From the NCBI RefSeq assembly GCF_018129985.1, contig NZ_JAFCKT010000015.1, forward strand, positions 1 through 64,000: a DNA stretch of 64,000 bases. Reading direction: 5' to 3'. The stretch is from Bradyrhizobium sp. SZCCT0148. GTDB taxonomy: Bacteria > Pseudomonadota > Alphaproteobacteria > Rhizobiales > Xanthobacteraceae. This document shows, one piece after another, positions 51,504-61,782 of the stretch. A model generated the notes under the pieces. The model was not told the origin of the DNA. It worked only from the letters and a program-made list of their open reading frames with translations, and did no database searches. Made by a program: the position numbers and the translations under genes. Position 1 is the first letter of the stretch, and each line of letters starts with the position of its first letter.

Positions 51504-51754
51504 GTCGGCACGGCGAACGGCGCCCTAACGATTATGATCAAGTCTTCGGCGCAGATTGCCGCCAAAGGGGCAGAATTAATGCCTCGGGGCTAAAAAGGCC
51601 GGCCGGCGAGTCATAAAAATTCTTTTGACCCGGGTATAAATCTGTCGCAGGCTGGCGAAACCGTGTAGACGTTCCTATATCGGAGTGCGGCGACGAGCGC
51701 GCCAAACAGCGATTTCGACAGGCTCCTGAAGCGCTTCTGACTGTCGTTTCGCCT

Positions 51755-51781
51755 TGACTTGATTGATTCCCACTTATAGAA
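51755..51781 (+). promoter_or_regulatory. Candidate promoter for the rpsL (str) operon
   Basis: TTGACT (51755-51760) and TATAGA (51776-51781) are 15 bases apart, slightly short of the ideal 17. It sits about 445 bases before rpsL. A long leader would be unusual but not rare for ribosomal operons. Moderate-to-low confidence. Confidence 0.4.
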
Positions 51782-52226
51782 AGCGCCTCACTTAACGACA
51801 GGCGGTGAGCATCGCCAGCGTCGGAACGGGCCACCCGTTAGATCCCCAAGGACCAGAGCCGCAAGGGATCGCTCAAGCGGGCACCAACCTCGACGAATGC
51901 CGCTCAAACGCTGTCGATCATAGCTAGGCAATGCCAGTGCGACTTTAGGTCTCTTGAGCACGTCCTCTTGAGATCGAATTCGGATGCATGACCTCAGTGC
52001 GCGGGCCGCGGCTTTGTGCTGACCGGCCTTGATACTGCGGTCCTCTGTGGCGTCGAAGCGCTTTCCGCCCGTTGATGGGGCGGTTGGCGCGATTTCGCTT
52101 TGTGCGGTTTGTTCGCGCAGGGTGACCCGGTCGGGCGGGGTGCTCGAAAGAATTGCGGTCCCTTCATGGGACTGCGGCAAGACAGCGGATCCGCAAGGAG
52201 CCGCGATAACAAAGGGTAAGGCCAGG

Positions 52227-52598
52227 ATGCCGACGATCAACCAGCTGATCGCTCAACCGCGTGAAGTGCAGAAGTCGCGCAAGAAGGTGCCGGCGCTGCA
52301 GCAGTCGCCGCAGAAGCGTGGTGTTTGCACCCGCGTCTACACCACGACCCCGAAGAAGCCGAACTCGGCGCTTCGTAAGGTCGCAAAGGTGCGCCTGACG
52401 AACGGCTTCGAGGTGATCGGCTACATCCCGGGTGAGGGCCATAACCTTCAGGAGCACTCGGTGGTCATGATCCGCGGCGGTCGCGTCAAGGACTTGCCCG
52501 GCGTTCGCTACCACATCCTCCGCGGCGTTCTGGATACCCAGGGCGTCAAGAACCGTAAGCAGCGTCGTTCGAAGTACGGCGCGAAGCGTCCGAAGTAA
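52227..52598 (+). CDS. rpsL: 30S ribosomal protein S12
   Basis: 123 residues. Lys43 (TTPKKPNS), Lys88 and Pro91 (GRVKDLPG), positions at which changes give streptomycin resistance, are of wild-type kind. ATG 52227 follows AAGGCCAGG; the longer open frame upstream is not used. It shapes the decoding centre. rpsG follows after 15 bases. Confidence 0.98.
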   Translation: MPTINQLIAQPREVQKSRKKVPALQQSPQKRGVCTRVYTTTPKKPNSALRKVAKVRLTNGFEVIGYIPGEGHNLQEHSVVMIRGGRVKDLPGVRYHILRGVLDTQGVKNRKQRRSKYGAKRPK

Positions 52599-52613
52599 GC
52601 GGGAACCAGGTCC

Positions 52614-53084
52614 ATGTCTCGTCGCCACTCAGCGGAAAAGCGCGAAGTTCTTCCGGATCCGAAGTTCGGGAACATCATCGTCACGAAGTTCATGAACTCG
52701 GTGATGTACGCCGGCAAGAAGTCGGTCGCCGAAGGCATCGTCTACGGTGCGTTCGGTATCATCGAAACCAAGACCAAGCAGAACCCGCTCGGCGTGTTCG
52801 AGCAGGCGCTCGAGAACGTCATGCCGACGATCGAAGTGCGCTCCCGCCGCGTCGGCGGCGCGACCTACCAGGTTCCGGTCGAAGTTCGTTCGACCCGCCG
52901 TCAAGCGCTGGGCATCCGCTGGCTGATCTCGGCTGCGCGTGACCGCAACGAGAAGACCATGACCGAGCGGCTCTCTGCCGAGTTGCTCGATGCGTCGAAC
53001 AACCGTGGTAACGCCGTCAAGAAGCGGGAAGACGTGCACCGGATGGCGGAAGCCAACCGTGCCTTCTCGCACTATCGCTGGTAA
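52614..53084 (+). CDS. rpsG: 30S ribosomal protein S7
   Basis: 156 residues: MSRRHSAEKREVLPDPKFG start, VRSRRVGGATYQVPVEVR and MAEANRAFSHYRW end, all canonical. It nucleates assembly of the 30S head and in E. coli represses the str operon. fusA follows after 30 bases. Confidence 0.98.
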   Translation: MSRRHSAEKREVLPDPKFGNIIVTKFMNSVMYAGKKSVAEGIVYGAFGIIETKTKQNPLGVFEQALENVMPTIEVRSRRVGGATYQVPVEVRSTRRQALGIRWLISAARDRNEKTMTERLSAELLDASNNRGNAVKKREDVHRMAEANRAFSHYRW

Positions 53085-53114
53085 CGGCGAAACACGGAAT
53101 CTAAGGAACACTCA

Positions 53115-55187
53115 ATGCCCCGCGTTCATGCCATAGAGAATTACCGCAACTTCGGTATCATGGCGCATATCGATGCCGGCAAGACCACGACCACCGAGCG
53201 CATCCTCTATTACACCGGTAAGAGCCATAAGATCGGCGAAGTGCACGAGGGTGCAGCGACGATGGACTGGATGGAGCAGGAGCAGGAGCGTGGCATCACG
53301 ATCACCTCGGCTGCGACCACCGCGTTCTGGGCCGGCAAGCGCCTGAACATCATCGACACCCCCGGCCACGTCGACTTCACCATCGAAGTCGAGCGTTCGC
53401 TGCGCGTGCTCGACGGCGCCGTCTGCGTACTCGACTCGAACCAGGGCGTCGAGCCCCAGACCGAGACCGTCTGGCGCCAGGGCGACAAGTACAAGGTTCC
53501 GCGCATCGTCTTCGCCAACAAGATGGACAAGACCGGCGCCGACTTCTTCAAGTGCCTTGCCGACATCGTCGACCGCCTCGGCGCCAAGCCGATCGCGATC
53601 CAGCTTCCGATCGGTGCCGAGAACAACTTCAAGGGTCTCGTCGACCTCGTGAAGATGCAGGGCATCATCTGGAACGATGAATCGCTCGGCGCGAAGTTCG
53701 ACTATGTCGACATTCCCGAGGATCTGGTCGAGCAGGCCAAGGAATACCGCGAGAAGATGGTGGAAGCCGCCGTCGAGCTCGACGACGACGCCATGGCCGC
53801 CTATCTCGACGGCAAGGAGCCGGACGAAGAGACGCTGAAGCGGCTGATCCGCAAGGCGGTCCTGACTGGCGCGTTCTATCCCGTGCTGTGTGGCTCGGCC
53901 TTCAAGAACAAGGGCGTGCAGCCGCTGCTCGACGCCGTCGTCGACTATCTGCCGTCGCCGGTCGACGTGCCCGCGATCAAGGGCACCGACGATCGCGGCA
54001 ACGAAGTTGTGCGCAAGGCTGACGACAAGGAGCCGCTCGCGCTCCTCGCGTTCAAGATCATGGACGACCCGTTCGTCGGCACCATCACCTTCTGCCGCAT
54101 CTACTCCGGCGTTCTGCAGAGCGGCACCGGCGTCGTGAACTCGACCCGCGAGAAGAAGGAGCGCATCGGGCGCATGCTGTTGATGCATGCGAACAATCGC
54201 GAAGACATCAAGGAAGCCTATGCCGGCGACATCGTCGCGCTGGCCGGCCTGAAGGAAGCGCGCACCGGTGACACGCTGTGCGATCCCGACAAGCAGGTGA
54301 TCCTGGAGAAGATGGAATTCCCCGAGCCGGTCATCGAGATCGCGATCGAGCCGAAGTCCAAGGCCGACCAGGAGAAGCTGGGCGTGGCGCTGGCCAAGCT
54401 CGCTGCGGAGGATCCGTCCTTCCGCGTGTCGACCGATCAGGAGTCCGGCCAGACCATCCTCAAGGGCATGGGCGAACTCCATCTCGACATCAAGGTCGAC
54501 ATTCTCCGCCGCACCTACAAGGTCGACGCCAACATCGGTGCGCCCCAGGTTGCGTTCCGTGAGCGGGTCACCAAGAAGGCCGAGGTCAAGTACACCCACA
54601 AGAAGCAGACCGGCGGTACCGGTCAGTTCGCGGAAGTGTCGATCGTGGTCGAGCCGAACGAACCCGGCAAGGGCTACGAGTTCGAGTCCAAGATCGTCGG
54701 CGGTGCGGTTCCGAAGGAATACATCCCCGGCGTCGAAAAGGGCCTCAACAGCGTGATGAGCTCTGGTGTCGTCGCGGGCTTCCCCGTGGTCGACGTCAAG
54801 GTTCAGCTCGTCGACGGCAAGTATCACGACGTCGACTCGTCGGCGCTCGCCTTCGAAATCGCAGCGCGCGCGGCATTCCGCGAAGCCCTGCAGAAGGGCA
54901 AGTCCGTCCTGCTCGAGCCGATCATGAAGGTCGAAGTGGTGACACCGGAAGACTATACCGGCTCGGTCATCGGCGACCTGAATTCGCGGCGCGGTCAGAT
55001 CCAGGGTCAGGACATGCGCGGCAACGCCAACGTCATCAATGCGATGGTGCCGCTCATGAACATGTTCGGTTACGTGAATAACCTGCGCTCGATGAGCCAG
55101 GGTCGCGCAACCTTCACCATGCAGTTCGACCACTACGCAGAAGCGCCGGCCAACGTGTCGGCAGAAGTCCAGAAGAAGTTTGCCTGA
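53115..55187 (+). CDS. fusA: Elongation factor G
   Basis: 690 residues. G1 AHIDAGKTTTTERIL at 18-32, G3 DTPGHVDF, G4 NKMDK, then the five-domain layout with EPKSKADQEKLGVAL and the tail near RATFTMQFDHYAEAP. It drives translocation with GTP. It is a normal single copy, with no sign of the fusidic-resistant variant judged by eye. Confidence 0.98.
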   Translation: MPRVHAIENYRNFGIMAHIDAGKTTTTERILYYTGKSHKIGEVHEGAATMDWMEQEQERGITITSAATTAFWAGKRLNIIDTPGHVDFTIEVERSLRVLDGAVCVLDSNQGVEPQTETVWRQGDKYKVPRIVFANKMDKTGADFFKCLADIVDRLGAKPIAIQLPIGAENNFKGLVDLVKMQGIIWNDESLGAKFDYVDIPEDLVEQAKEYREKMVEAAVELDDDAMAAYLDGKEPDEETLKRLIRKAVLTGAFYPVLCGSAFKNKGVQPLLDAVVDYLPSPVDVPAIKGTDDRGNEVVRKADDKEPLALLAFKIMDDPFVGTITFCRIYSGVLQSGTGVVNSTREKKERIGRMLLMHANNREDIKEAYAGDIVALAGLKEARTGDTLCDPDKQVILEKMEFPEPVIEIAIEPKSKADQEKLGVALAKLAAEDPSFRVSTDQESGQTILKGMGELHLDIKVDILRRTYKVDANIGAPQVAFRERVTKKAEVKYTHKKQTGGTGQFAEVSIVVEPNEPGKGYEFESKIVGGAVPKEYIPGVEKGLNSVMSSGVVAGFPVVDVKVQLVDGKYHDVDSSALAFEIAARAAFREALQKGKSVLLEPIMKVEVVTPEDYTGSVIGDLNSRRGQIQGQDMRGNANVINAMVPLMNMFGYVNNLRSMSQGRATFTMQFDHYAEAPANVSAEVQKKFA

Positions 55188-55227
55188 TTGTCGTCGGTCA
55201 CGAACTGACGATTGAACGGAGAGTCAA

Positions 55228-56418
<1,191 letters not shown>

Positions 56419-56435
56419 TACGAGCATAGGGATCG

Positions 56436-56467
56436 GCGAGTAGCGAATGGTGACATTCGCTATTCGC
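56436..56467. repeat. Hairpin repeat between tuf and rpsJ
   Basis: GCGAGTAGCGAATG (56436-56449) pairs with CATTCGCTATTCGC (56454-56467) around GTGA with one wobble; a further ATTCGC copy follows at 56469-56475. The GAGTAGCGAAT/ATTCGCTA style looks like a dispersed palindrome of the genus. Could be a processing or partial termination point that splits tuf from the S10 operon. Confidence 0.6.
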
Positions 56468-56500
56468 TATTCGCCACCCCACTGAAGAGAGACCACGGCA

Positions 56501-56809
56501 ATGAACGGCCAAAACATTCGTATCCGTCTCAAGGCGTTCGACCATCGTATCCTCGATACGTCGACCCGCGAGATCGTGAACACGGCGAAGCGCACCGGCG
56601 CGCAGGTCCGCGGACCCATTCCGCTGCCCACCCGCATCGAGAAGTTCACCGTCAACCGTTCGCCCCACGTCGACAAGAAGAGCCGCGAGCAGTTCGAGAT
56701 GCGCACTCACAAGCGCCTGCTCGACATCGTCGATCCGACCCCGCAGACCGTCGATGCTTTGATGAAGCTCGACCTGGCCGCCGGTGTCGACGTCGAGATC
56801 AAGCTCTAA
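56501..56809 (+). CDS. rpsJ: 30S ribosomal protein S10
   Basis: 102 residues: [15 protein letters not shown], the loop [14 protein letters not shown] and THKRLLDI are the family core. Also known as NusE, it takes part in transcription antitermination. First gene of the S10 operon. Followed after 55 bases by rplC. Confidence 0.98.
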
Positions 56810-56864
56810 GATTTTTGGATCACGTTCGCGATTATAGCGGACAGAAAGAACAGGAAGCACGCCG

Positions 56865-57581
56865 ATGCGCTCCGGAGTGATCGCACAAAAGGTCGGGATG
56901 ACGCGGGTCTTTACAGAGGCCGGCGAACATATCCCCGTGACCGTGCTGAAGCTCGGCAATTGCCAGGTCGTAGGCCACCGCACTGAAGAGAAGAACGGTT
57001 ACGTTGCGCTCCAGCTTGGTTCTGGCGCCCGCAAGACCGTTTACATGCCCAAGGCCGAGCGCGGCCAGTTCGCGGTCGCCAAGGTCGAGCCGAAGCGCCG
57101 GGTCGAGGAGTTCCGCGTCACCGCGGATGCCATGATCCCGGTCGGTGCCGAGATCCTTGCCGACCACTTTGTCGTCGGCCAGTTCGTCGACGTCACCGGC
57201 ACCTCGGTCGGTAAGGGCTTCGCCGGCGGCATGAAGCGCTGGAACTTCGGCGGTCTGCGCGCCACCCACGGCGTGTCGGTCTCGCACCGCTCGATCGGTT
57301 CGACCGGCGGCCGTCAGGACCCCGGCAAGACCTGGAAGAACAAGAAGATGCCTGGCCACATGGGTGTCGACCGCATCACCACGCTCAACCTTCGCGTCGT
57401 TCAGCTCGATGTCGAGCGCGGCCTGATCCTCGTCGAAGGCGCCGTTCCCGGCTCCAAGGGCGGCTGGATTCGCGTGCGCGACGCCGTCAAGAAGCCGTTG
57501 CCGAAGGAAGCTCCGAAGCCCGGCAAGTTCAAGGTTGCGGGCGGCGAAGCCGAGGCTGCGGCCCAGCAAGAGGGTGCGTGA
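56865..57581 (+). CDS. rplC: 50S ribosomal protein L3
   Basis: 238 residues. MRSGVIAQKVGMTRVF start, the GTGSVGKGFAGGMKRWNF-type core (seen here as GTSVGKGFAGG), GRQDPGKTWKNKKMPGHMG. The C-terminal tail is extended and rich in alanine and glutamine, common in this group. It sits near the peptidyl-transferase centre. rplD begins one base after its stop. Confidence 0.97.
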   Translation: MRSGVIAQKVGMTRVFTEAGEHIPVTVLKLGNCQVVGHRTEEKNGYVALQLGSGARKTVYMPKAERGQFAVAKVEPKRRVEEFRVTADAMIPVGAEILADHFVVGQFVDVTGTSVGKGFAGGMKRWNFGGLRATHGVSVSHRSIGSTGGRQDPGKTWKNKKMPGHMGVDRITTLNLRVVQLDVERGLILVEGAVPGSKGGWIRVRDAVKKPLPKEAPKPGKFKVAGGEAEAAAQQEGA

Positions 57582-57582
57582 G

Positions 57583-58203
57583 ATGGAATTGAAGGTCACC
57601 ACCCTCGAAGGTAAGGAAGCCGGCTCGGTCCAGCTCTCTGACACCATTTTCGGTCTCGAGCCGCGCCAGGACATCATTGCACGTTGCGTGCAGTGGCAGC
57701 TCAACAAGCGCCAGGCCGGTACCCACAAGGCCAAGGGTCGCGCCGAGATCTGGCGCACCGGCAAGAAGATGTACAAGCAGAAGGGCACCGGCGGTGCTCG
57801 TCACGGCTCGGCCCGCGTGCCGCAGTTCCGCGGCGGCGGACGTGCCTTCGGTCCGGTGGTGCGTTCGCACGCCACCGATCTGCCGAAGAAGGTCCGCGCG
57901 CTGGCGCTGAAGCATGCGCTCTCGGCCAAGGCCAAGGACGGCGATCTCGTCGTGATCGAGAAGGCCGCGCTGGAAGCCGCCAAGACCAAGGCGCTGCTCG
58001 GTCACTTCTCGGGTCTGGGTCTGACCAACGCGCTGATCATCGACGGCGCCGAGCTCAACAACGGCTTTGCCGCTGCGGCCCGCAACATCCCGAACATGGA
58101 CGTTCTGCCGATCCAGGGCATCAACGTCTACGACATCCTGCGCCGTCAGAAGCTCGTTCTGACTAAGGCCGCCATCGATGCGCTGGAGGCGCGCTTCAAA
58201 TGA
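57583..58203 (+). CDS. rplD: 50S ribosomal protein L4
   Basis: 206 residues. ARHGSARVPQFRGGGRAFGP forms the long loop lining the exit tunnel; MKLELKV-like start is MELKVTTLEG. ATG 57583 is chosen although the frame is open upstream through the end of rplC. In E. coli it represses the S10 operon. Its stop overlaps the rplW start as ATGA. Confidence 0.97.
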   Translation: MELKVTTLEGKEAGSVQLSDTIFGLEPRQDIIARCVQWQLNKRQAGTHKAKGRAEIWRTGKKMYKQKGTGGARHGSARVPQFRGGGRAFGPVVRSHATDLPKKVRALALKHALSAKAKDGDLVVIEKAALEAAKTKALLGHFSGLGLTNALIIDGAELNNGFAAAARNIPNMDVLPIQGINVYDILRRQKLVLTKAAIDALEARFK

Positions 58204-58502
58204 CGAAGAACATCGAGGCCCGCCACTACGACGTGATCCTGTCGCCGGTCGTCACCGAAAAGGCGACGATTGCCTCGGAGCACAACAAGGTGCTGTTCAA
58301 GGTGGCCGCCAAGGCGACCAAGCCGCAGATCAAGGAAGCGATCGAGAAGCTGTTCGACGTCAAGGTCAAGAGCGTCAACACGCTGGTCCGCAAGGGCAAG
58401 ACCAAGATCTTCCGCGGCAATCTCGGTTCGCAGTCGAACTCCAAGCGCGCGATCGTGACTCTCGAAGAGGGTCACCGGATCGACGTGACCACCGGTCTGT
58501 AA
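58200..58502 (+). CDS. rplW: 50S ribosomal protein L23
   Basis: 100 residues. VILSPVVTEKAT and VKVKSVNTLVRKGKTK mark the family. It lies at the tunnel exit and is a docking site for trigger factor and SRP. Overlaps rplD by four bases, so the two are coupled. Confidence 0.97.
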   Translation: MTKNIEARHYDVILSPVVTEKATIASEHNKVLFKVAAKATKPQIKEAIEKLFDVKVKSVNTLVRKGKTKIFRGNLGSQSNSKRAIVTLEEGHRIDVTTGL

Positions 58503-58514
58503 GGTCGCAAGACG

Positions 58515-59348
58515 ATGGCACTGAAGACATTCAATCCCACGACGCCGGGCCAGCGCCAGCTGGTCATGGTCGATCGTTCGGCCCTCTACAAGGGCAAGCC
58601 GGTCAAGGCGCTCACCGAAGGCAAGCACTCCTCGGGCGGCCGCAACAGCACCGGTCGCATCACCGTGCGCTTCCGCGGCGGTGGTCACAAGCGGACGCTG
58701 CGCACCGTCGATTTCAAGCGTGAGAAGATCGACGTTCCCGCGACCGTGGAGCGGCTGGAATACGATCCGAACCGCAGCGGCTTCATCGCGCTGATCAAGT
58801 ATCAGGACGGCGAGCAGGCCTACATCCTGGCGCCGCAGCGCCTGGCCGTGGGTGACACCATCATCGCCGGCAACTACGTCGACGTGAAGCCGGGCAACGT
58901 CATGCCGCTCGGCAACATGCCGGTCGGCACGATCATCCACAACATCGAGCTCAAGATCGGGAAGGGCGGCCAGCTCGCCCGTTCCGCGGGCACCTATGCC
59001 CAGCTCGTCGGTCGCGACCAGGACTACGTGATCATCCGCCTGAATTCGGGCGAGCAGCGCCTGGTGCACGGCCGTTGCCGCGGCACGATCGGCGCGGTGT
59101 CGAACCCGGATCACATGAACACCTCGATCGGCAAGGCCGGCCGCAACCGTTGGCTGGGCCGCAAGCCGCATAACCGCGGTGTTTCGATGAACCCGATCGA
59201 CCATCCGCACGGCGGTGGTGAAGGTCGTACCTCGGGCGGCCGCCACCCGGTCACCCCGTGGGGCAAGCCGACCAAGGGCAAGAAGACCCGCAGCAACAAG
59301 TCGACCAACAAATTCATTCTCCTAAGCCGCCACAAGCGGAAGAAGTAA
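58515..59348 (+). CDS. rplB: 50S ribosomal protein L2
   Basis: 277 residues. RNSTGRITVRFRGGGHKR and the C-terminal MNPIDHPHGGGEGRTSGGRHPVTPWGKP contain the active-centre histidine region. It is a core 23S-binding protein. Follows rplW after 12 bases. Confidence 0.98.
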   Translation: MALKTFNPTTPGQRQLVMVDRSALYKGKPVKALTEGKHSSGGRNSTGRITVRFRGGGHKRTLRTVDFKREKIDVPATVERLEYDPNRSGFIALIKYQDGEQAYILAPQRLAVGDTIIAGNYVDVKPGNVMPLGNMPVGTIIHNIELKIGKGGQLARSAGTYAQLVGRDQDYVIIRLNSGEQRLVHGRCRGTIGAVSNPDHMNTSIGKAGRNRWLGRKPHNRGVSMNPIDHPHGGGEGRTSGGRHPVTPWGKPTKGKKTRSNKSTNKFILLSRHKRKK

Positions 59349-59360
59349 GGAACGCCGGAC

Positions 59361-59639
59361 ATGGTTCGTTCAGTCTGGAAAGGCCCGTTCGTCGAGGGTT
59401 CTCTGCTCAAGAAGGCAGATGCCGCGCGCGCGTCCGGCCGTCACGACGTCATCAAGATCTGGAGCCGTCGCTCGACGATCCTGCCGCAGTTCGTCGGCCT
59501 GACCTTCGGCGTCTACAACGGTCAGAAGCACGTTCCGGTGGCGGTCAACGAGGAAATGGTCGGGCACAAGTTCGGCGAGTTCTCGCCGACCCGGACCTTC
59601 CATGGCCACTCCGGCGACAAGAAAGCCAAGAAGGCTTGA
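59361..59639 (+). CDS. rpsS: 30S ribosomal protein S19
   Basis: 92 residues. MVRSVWKGPFVEGSLLKKAD start and GHKFGEFSPTRTFHGHSGDKK end are canonical. It forms part of the 30S head with S13. Twelve bases after rplB and 10 before rplV. Confidence 0.98.
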   Translation: MVRSVWKGPFVEGSLLKKADAARASGRHDVIKIWSRRSTILPQFVGLTFGVYNGQKHVPVAVNEEMVGHKFGEFSPTRTFHGHSGDKKAKKA

Positions 59640-59649
59640 GGATTAAACG

Positions 59650-60036
59650 ATGAGCAAACCTAAGCGCGAACGGAGCCTCGCCGAGAACGAGGCCAAGGCG
59701 GTCGCCCGGATGCTGCGGGTGAGCCCGCAGAAGCTCAACCTGGTCGCCCAGCTCATTCGCGGCCGGAAGGCAGCTGCTGCGCTCGCCGATCTGCAGTTTT
59801 CGCGCAAGCGGATCGCGGTCGACGTGAAGAAGTGCCTGGAATCGGCTATCGCCAATGCCGAGAACAACCACGATCTCGACGTCGACGATCTCGTCGTGGC
59901 GCAGGCCTTCGTCGGCAACGGCCTCGTCATGAAGCGCTTCGCCGCCCGCGGCCGCGGCCGCTCGGGCCGTGTCTACAAACCATTTTCGCAGCTGACGATC
60001 ATCGTTCGTCAGGTCGAAGCCGAAGCAGCCGCTTAA
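59650..60036 (+). CDS. rplV: 50S ribosomal protein L22
   Basis: 128 residues. [19 protein letters not shown] and the loop region [18 protein letters not shown] are conserved, the latter lining the exit tunnel where macrolide-resistance changes occur. No such change is evident. rpsC starts 17 bases later. Confidence 0.97.
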
Positions 60037-60053
60037 GGGCGCAGGAGAACACG

Positions 60054-60779
60054 ATGGGTCAAAAGATCAATCCGATCGGTCTGCGTCTCGGCATCAACCG
60101 CACCTGGGATTCCCGCTGGTTCGCCGGCAAGCAGGAATACGGCAAGCTGCTGCACGAGGACGTCAAGATCCGTGAGATCCTGCACAAGGAGCTCAAGCAG
60201 GCGGCCGTCGCCCGGATCGTGATCGAACGTCCGCACAAGAAGTGCCGCGTCACCATCCACTCGGCTCGTCCGGGCGTGGTGATCGGCAAGAAGGGCGCCG
60301 ACATCGACAAGCTGCGCAAGCGGGTCGCGGACATCACCTCGTCCGACGTCGTCATCAACATCGTCGAGATCCGCAAGCCGGAGCTCGATGCGACCCTGGT
60401 GGCCGAGTCGATCGCGCAGCAGCTCGAGCGCCGCGTCGCGTTCCGCCGTGCCATGAAGCGCGCCGTTCAGTCGGCGATGCGTCTCGGCGCTGAGGGCATC
60501 CGCATCAACTGCTCGGGTCGTCTGGGCGGTGCGGAAATCGCGCGCATGGAGTGGTACCGCGAAGGTCGCGTGCCGCTGCACACGCTGCGCGCCGACATCG
60601 ATTACGGCGTTGCGACCGCGTTCACGACCTTCGGCACCTGCGGCGTCAAGGTCTGGATCTTCAAGGGCGAGATCCTCGAGCACGATCCGATGGCCCAGGA
60701 CAAGAGAATGGCCGAAGGCGAAAGCAGCGGCGGTGGTGATCGCGGTGGCCGTGGGCGCCGCGACAACGCTGCGGCCTGA
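60054..60779 (+). CDS. rpsC: 30S ribosomal protein S3
   Basis: 241 residues. MGQKINPIGLRLGINR start; KH-domain VVIGKKGADIDKLRKRV; SGRLGGAEIAR is intact. The C-terminus is extended and glycine/arginine-rich (GGGDRGGRGRRDN), common in this group. It forms the mRNA entry site. ATG 60054 is chosen; the open frame upstream overlaps rplV and is not used. Confidence 0.97.
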   Translation: MGQKINPIGLRLGINRTWDSRWFAGKQEYGKLLHEDVKIREILHKELKQAAVARIVIERPHKKCRVTIHSARPGVVIGKKGADIDKLRKRVADITSSDVVINIVEIRKPELDATLVAESIAQQLERRVAFRRAMKRAVQSAMRLGAEGIRINCSGRLGGAEIARMEWYREGRVPLHTLRADIDYGVATAFTTFGTCGVKVWIFKGEILEHDPMAQDKRMAEGESSGGGDRGGRGRRDNAAA

Positions 60780-60811
60780 CGCCAGCACAGAGAATTTGAG
60801 GGCTCAAAGCC

Positions 60812-61225
60812 ATGATGCAACCTAAGAAGACGAAGTTCCGGAAAGCGCATAAGGGCCGTATCCACGGCGTTGCGTCTTCGGGTGCGACGTTGGCCTTCGG
60901 CCAGTTCGGCCTGAAGGCGACCGAGCCTGAGCGCGTCACCGCGCGCCAGATCGAAGCCGCCCGTCGTGCGCTGACCCGTCACATGAAGCGTGCGGGTCGC
61001 GTCTGGATCCGCGTATTCCCGGACGTTCCGGTGTCGAAGAAGCCGGCCGAAGTCCGCATGGGCTCCGGCAAGGGTTCGCCGGAATTGTGGGTCGCGCGCG
61101 TCAAGCCGGGCCGGGTGTTGTTCGAGATCGACGGTGTCAACACCCAGACCGCGCGCGAAGCGTTGACCCTGGCGGCCGCCAAGCTGCCGATCAAGACGCG
61201 CTTCGTCGAGCGCATTGCGGAGTAA
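60812..61225 (+). CDS. rplP: 50S ribosomal protein L16
   Basis: 137 residues. MMQPKKTKFRKAHKGR start, GKGSPELWVARVKPGRVLFE core. It contacts the A-site tRNA. Its stop overlaps a possible early rpmC start by one base. Confidence 0.98.
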   Translation: MMQPKKTKFRKAHKGRIHGVASSGATLAFGQFGLKATEPERVTARQIEAARRALTRHMKRAGRVWIRVFPDVPVSKKPAEVRMGSGKGSPELWVARVKPGRVLFEIDGVNTQTAREALTLAAAKLPIKTRFVERIAE

Positions 61226-61230
61226 TGGCC

Positions 61231-61437
61231 ATGGCCCAGATGAAGATCGAAGACATCCGTGCGATGAGCCCCGACCAGCAGGATGACGCTGTCCTGAACC
61301 TGAAGAAGGAGCGCTTCAACCTGCGCTTCCAGCGCGCCACCGGGCAGCTCGAGAACACCTCGCGCCTGCGCGAGGCCCGTCGTGACATCGCCCGGATCAA
61401 GACCGTCGCCGCGCAGACGCGCGCGAAGAAGAAGTAA
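61231..61437 (+). CDS. rpmC: 50S ribosomal protein L29
   Basis: 68 residues: MAQMKIEDIRAMSPDQ, then the helical NLKKERFNLRFQRATGQLENTSRLREARRDIARI. ATG 61231 is preferred because GGAG lies 8 bases before it; ATG 61225 would put the same GGAG only two bases away. Sits at the tunnel exit next to L23. Confidence 0.95.
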   Translation: MAQMKIEDIRAMSPDQQDDAVLNLKKERFNLRFQRATGQLENTSRLREARRDIARIKTVAAQTRAKKK

Positions 61438-61450
61438 GAGGCTTACGAAG

Positions 61451-61699
61451 ATGCCGAAACGTACTTTGCAGGGCGTGGTCGTCAGCGACAAGCAAGCCAA
61501 GACCATCGTGGTGCGCGTTGATCGCCGCTTCACGCACCCGATCTACAAGAAGACGATCCGCCGTTCGAAGAATTACCACGCGCACGACGAGAGCAACGAG
61601 TTCAAGCCGGGCGACATGGTGTGGATCGAGGAATCGAAGCCGATTTCGAAGTTGAAGCGCTGGGTCGTGATCCGGGGCGAACACAAGAAAAGCGCCTGA
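61451..61699 (+). CDS. rpsQ: 30S ribosomal protein S17
   Basis: 82 residues. MPKRTLQGVVVSDKQAKTIVV and RFTHPIYKKTIRRSKNYHAHDE are diagnostic. It is a primary 16S-binding protein. A longer-than-usual 83-base spacer follows before rplN, with a TCGGCT/AGCCGA hairpin just past the stop. Confidence 0.97.
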   Translation: MPKRTLQGVVVSDKQAKTIVVRVDRRFTHPIYKKTIRRSKNYHAHDESNEFKPGDMVWIEESKPISKLKRWVVIRGEHKKSA

Positions 61700-61782
61700 T
61701 CTCTCGGCTTTAGCCGACCGACTTCAGGTAAATGTTGAGCGCCGGCTGGGCTGGCGCAAATTGAAGAGGACGAGGTGCATCA

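Larger units (their letters stand above)
51353..52226. other. 874-base spacer before rpsL: promoter candidate and minus-strand hairpins
   Basis: No supported gene, although several long GC-driven frames are open. It holds two hairpins whose T-runs face the minus strand (51476-51503; near 51592-51608), a possible plus-strand promoter for rpsL (51755-51781), and a direct repeat CTCTTGAG at 51951 and 51965. The rpsL leader would be more than 400 bases. It may host a small RNA or a control region for the str operon. Confidence 0.5.

Noticed and set aside
51538..52240. Minus-strand frames in the spacer before rpsL
   Set aside because: No ribosome site, no domain pattern and overlap with one another; a small RNA is more likely than a protein.
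52227..52598. Possible streptomycin-resistance variant of S12
   Set aside because: Lys43, Lys88 and Pro91 are the usual wild-type residues.
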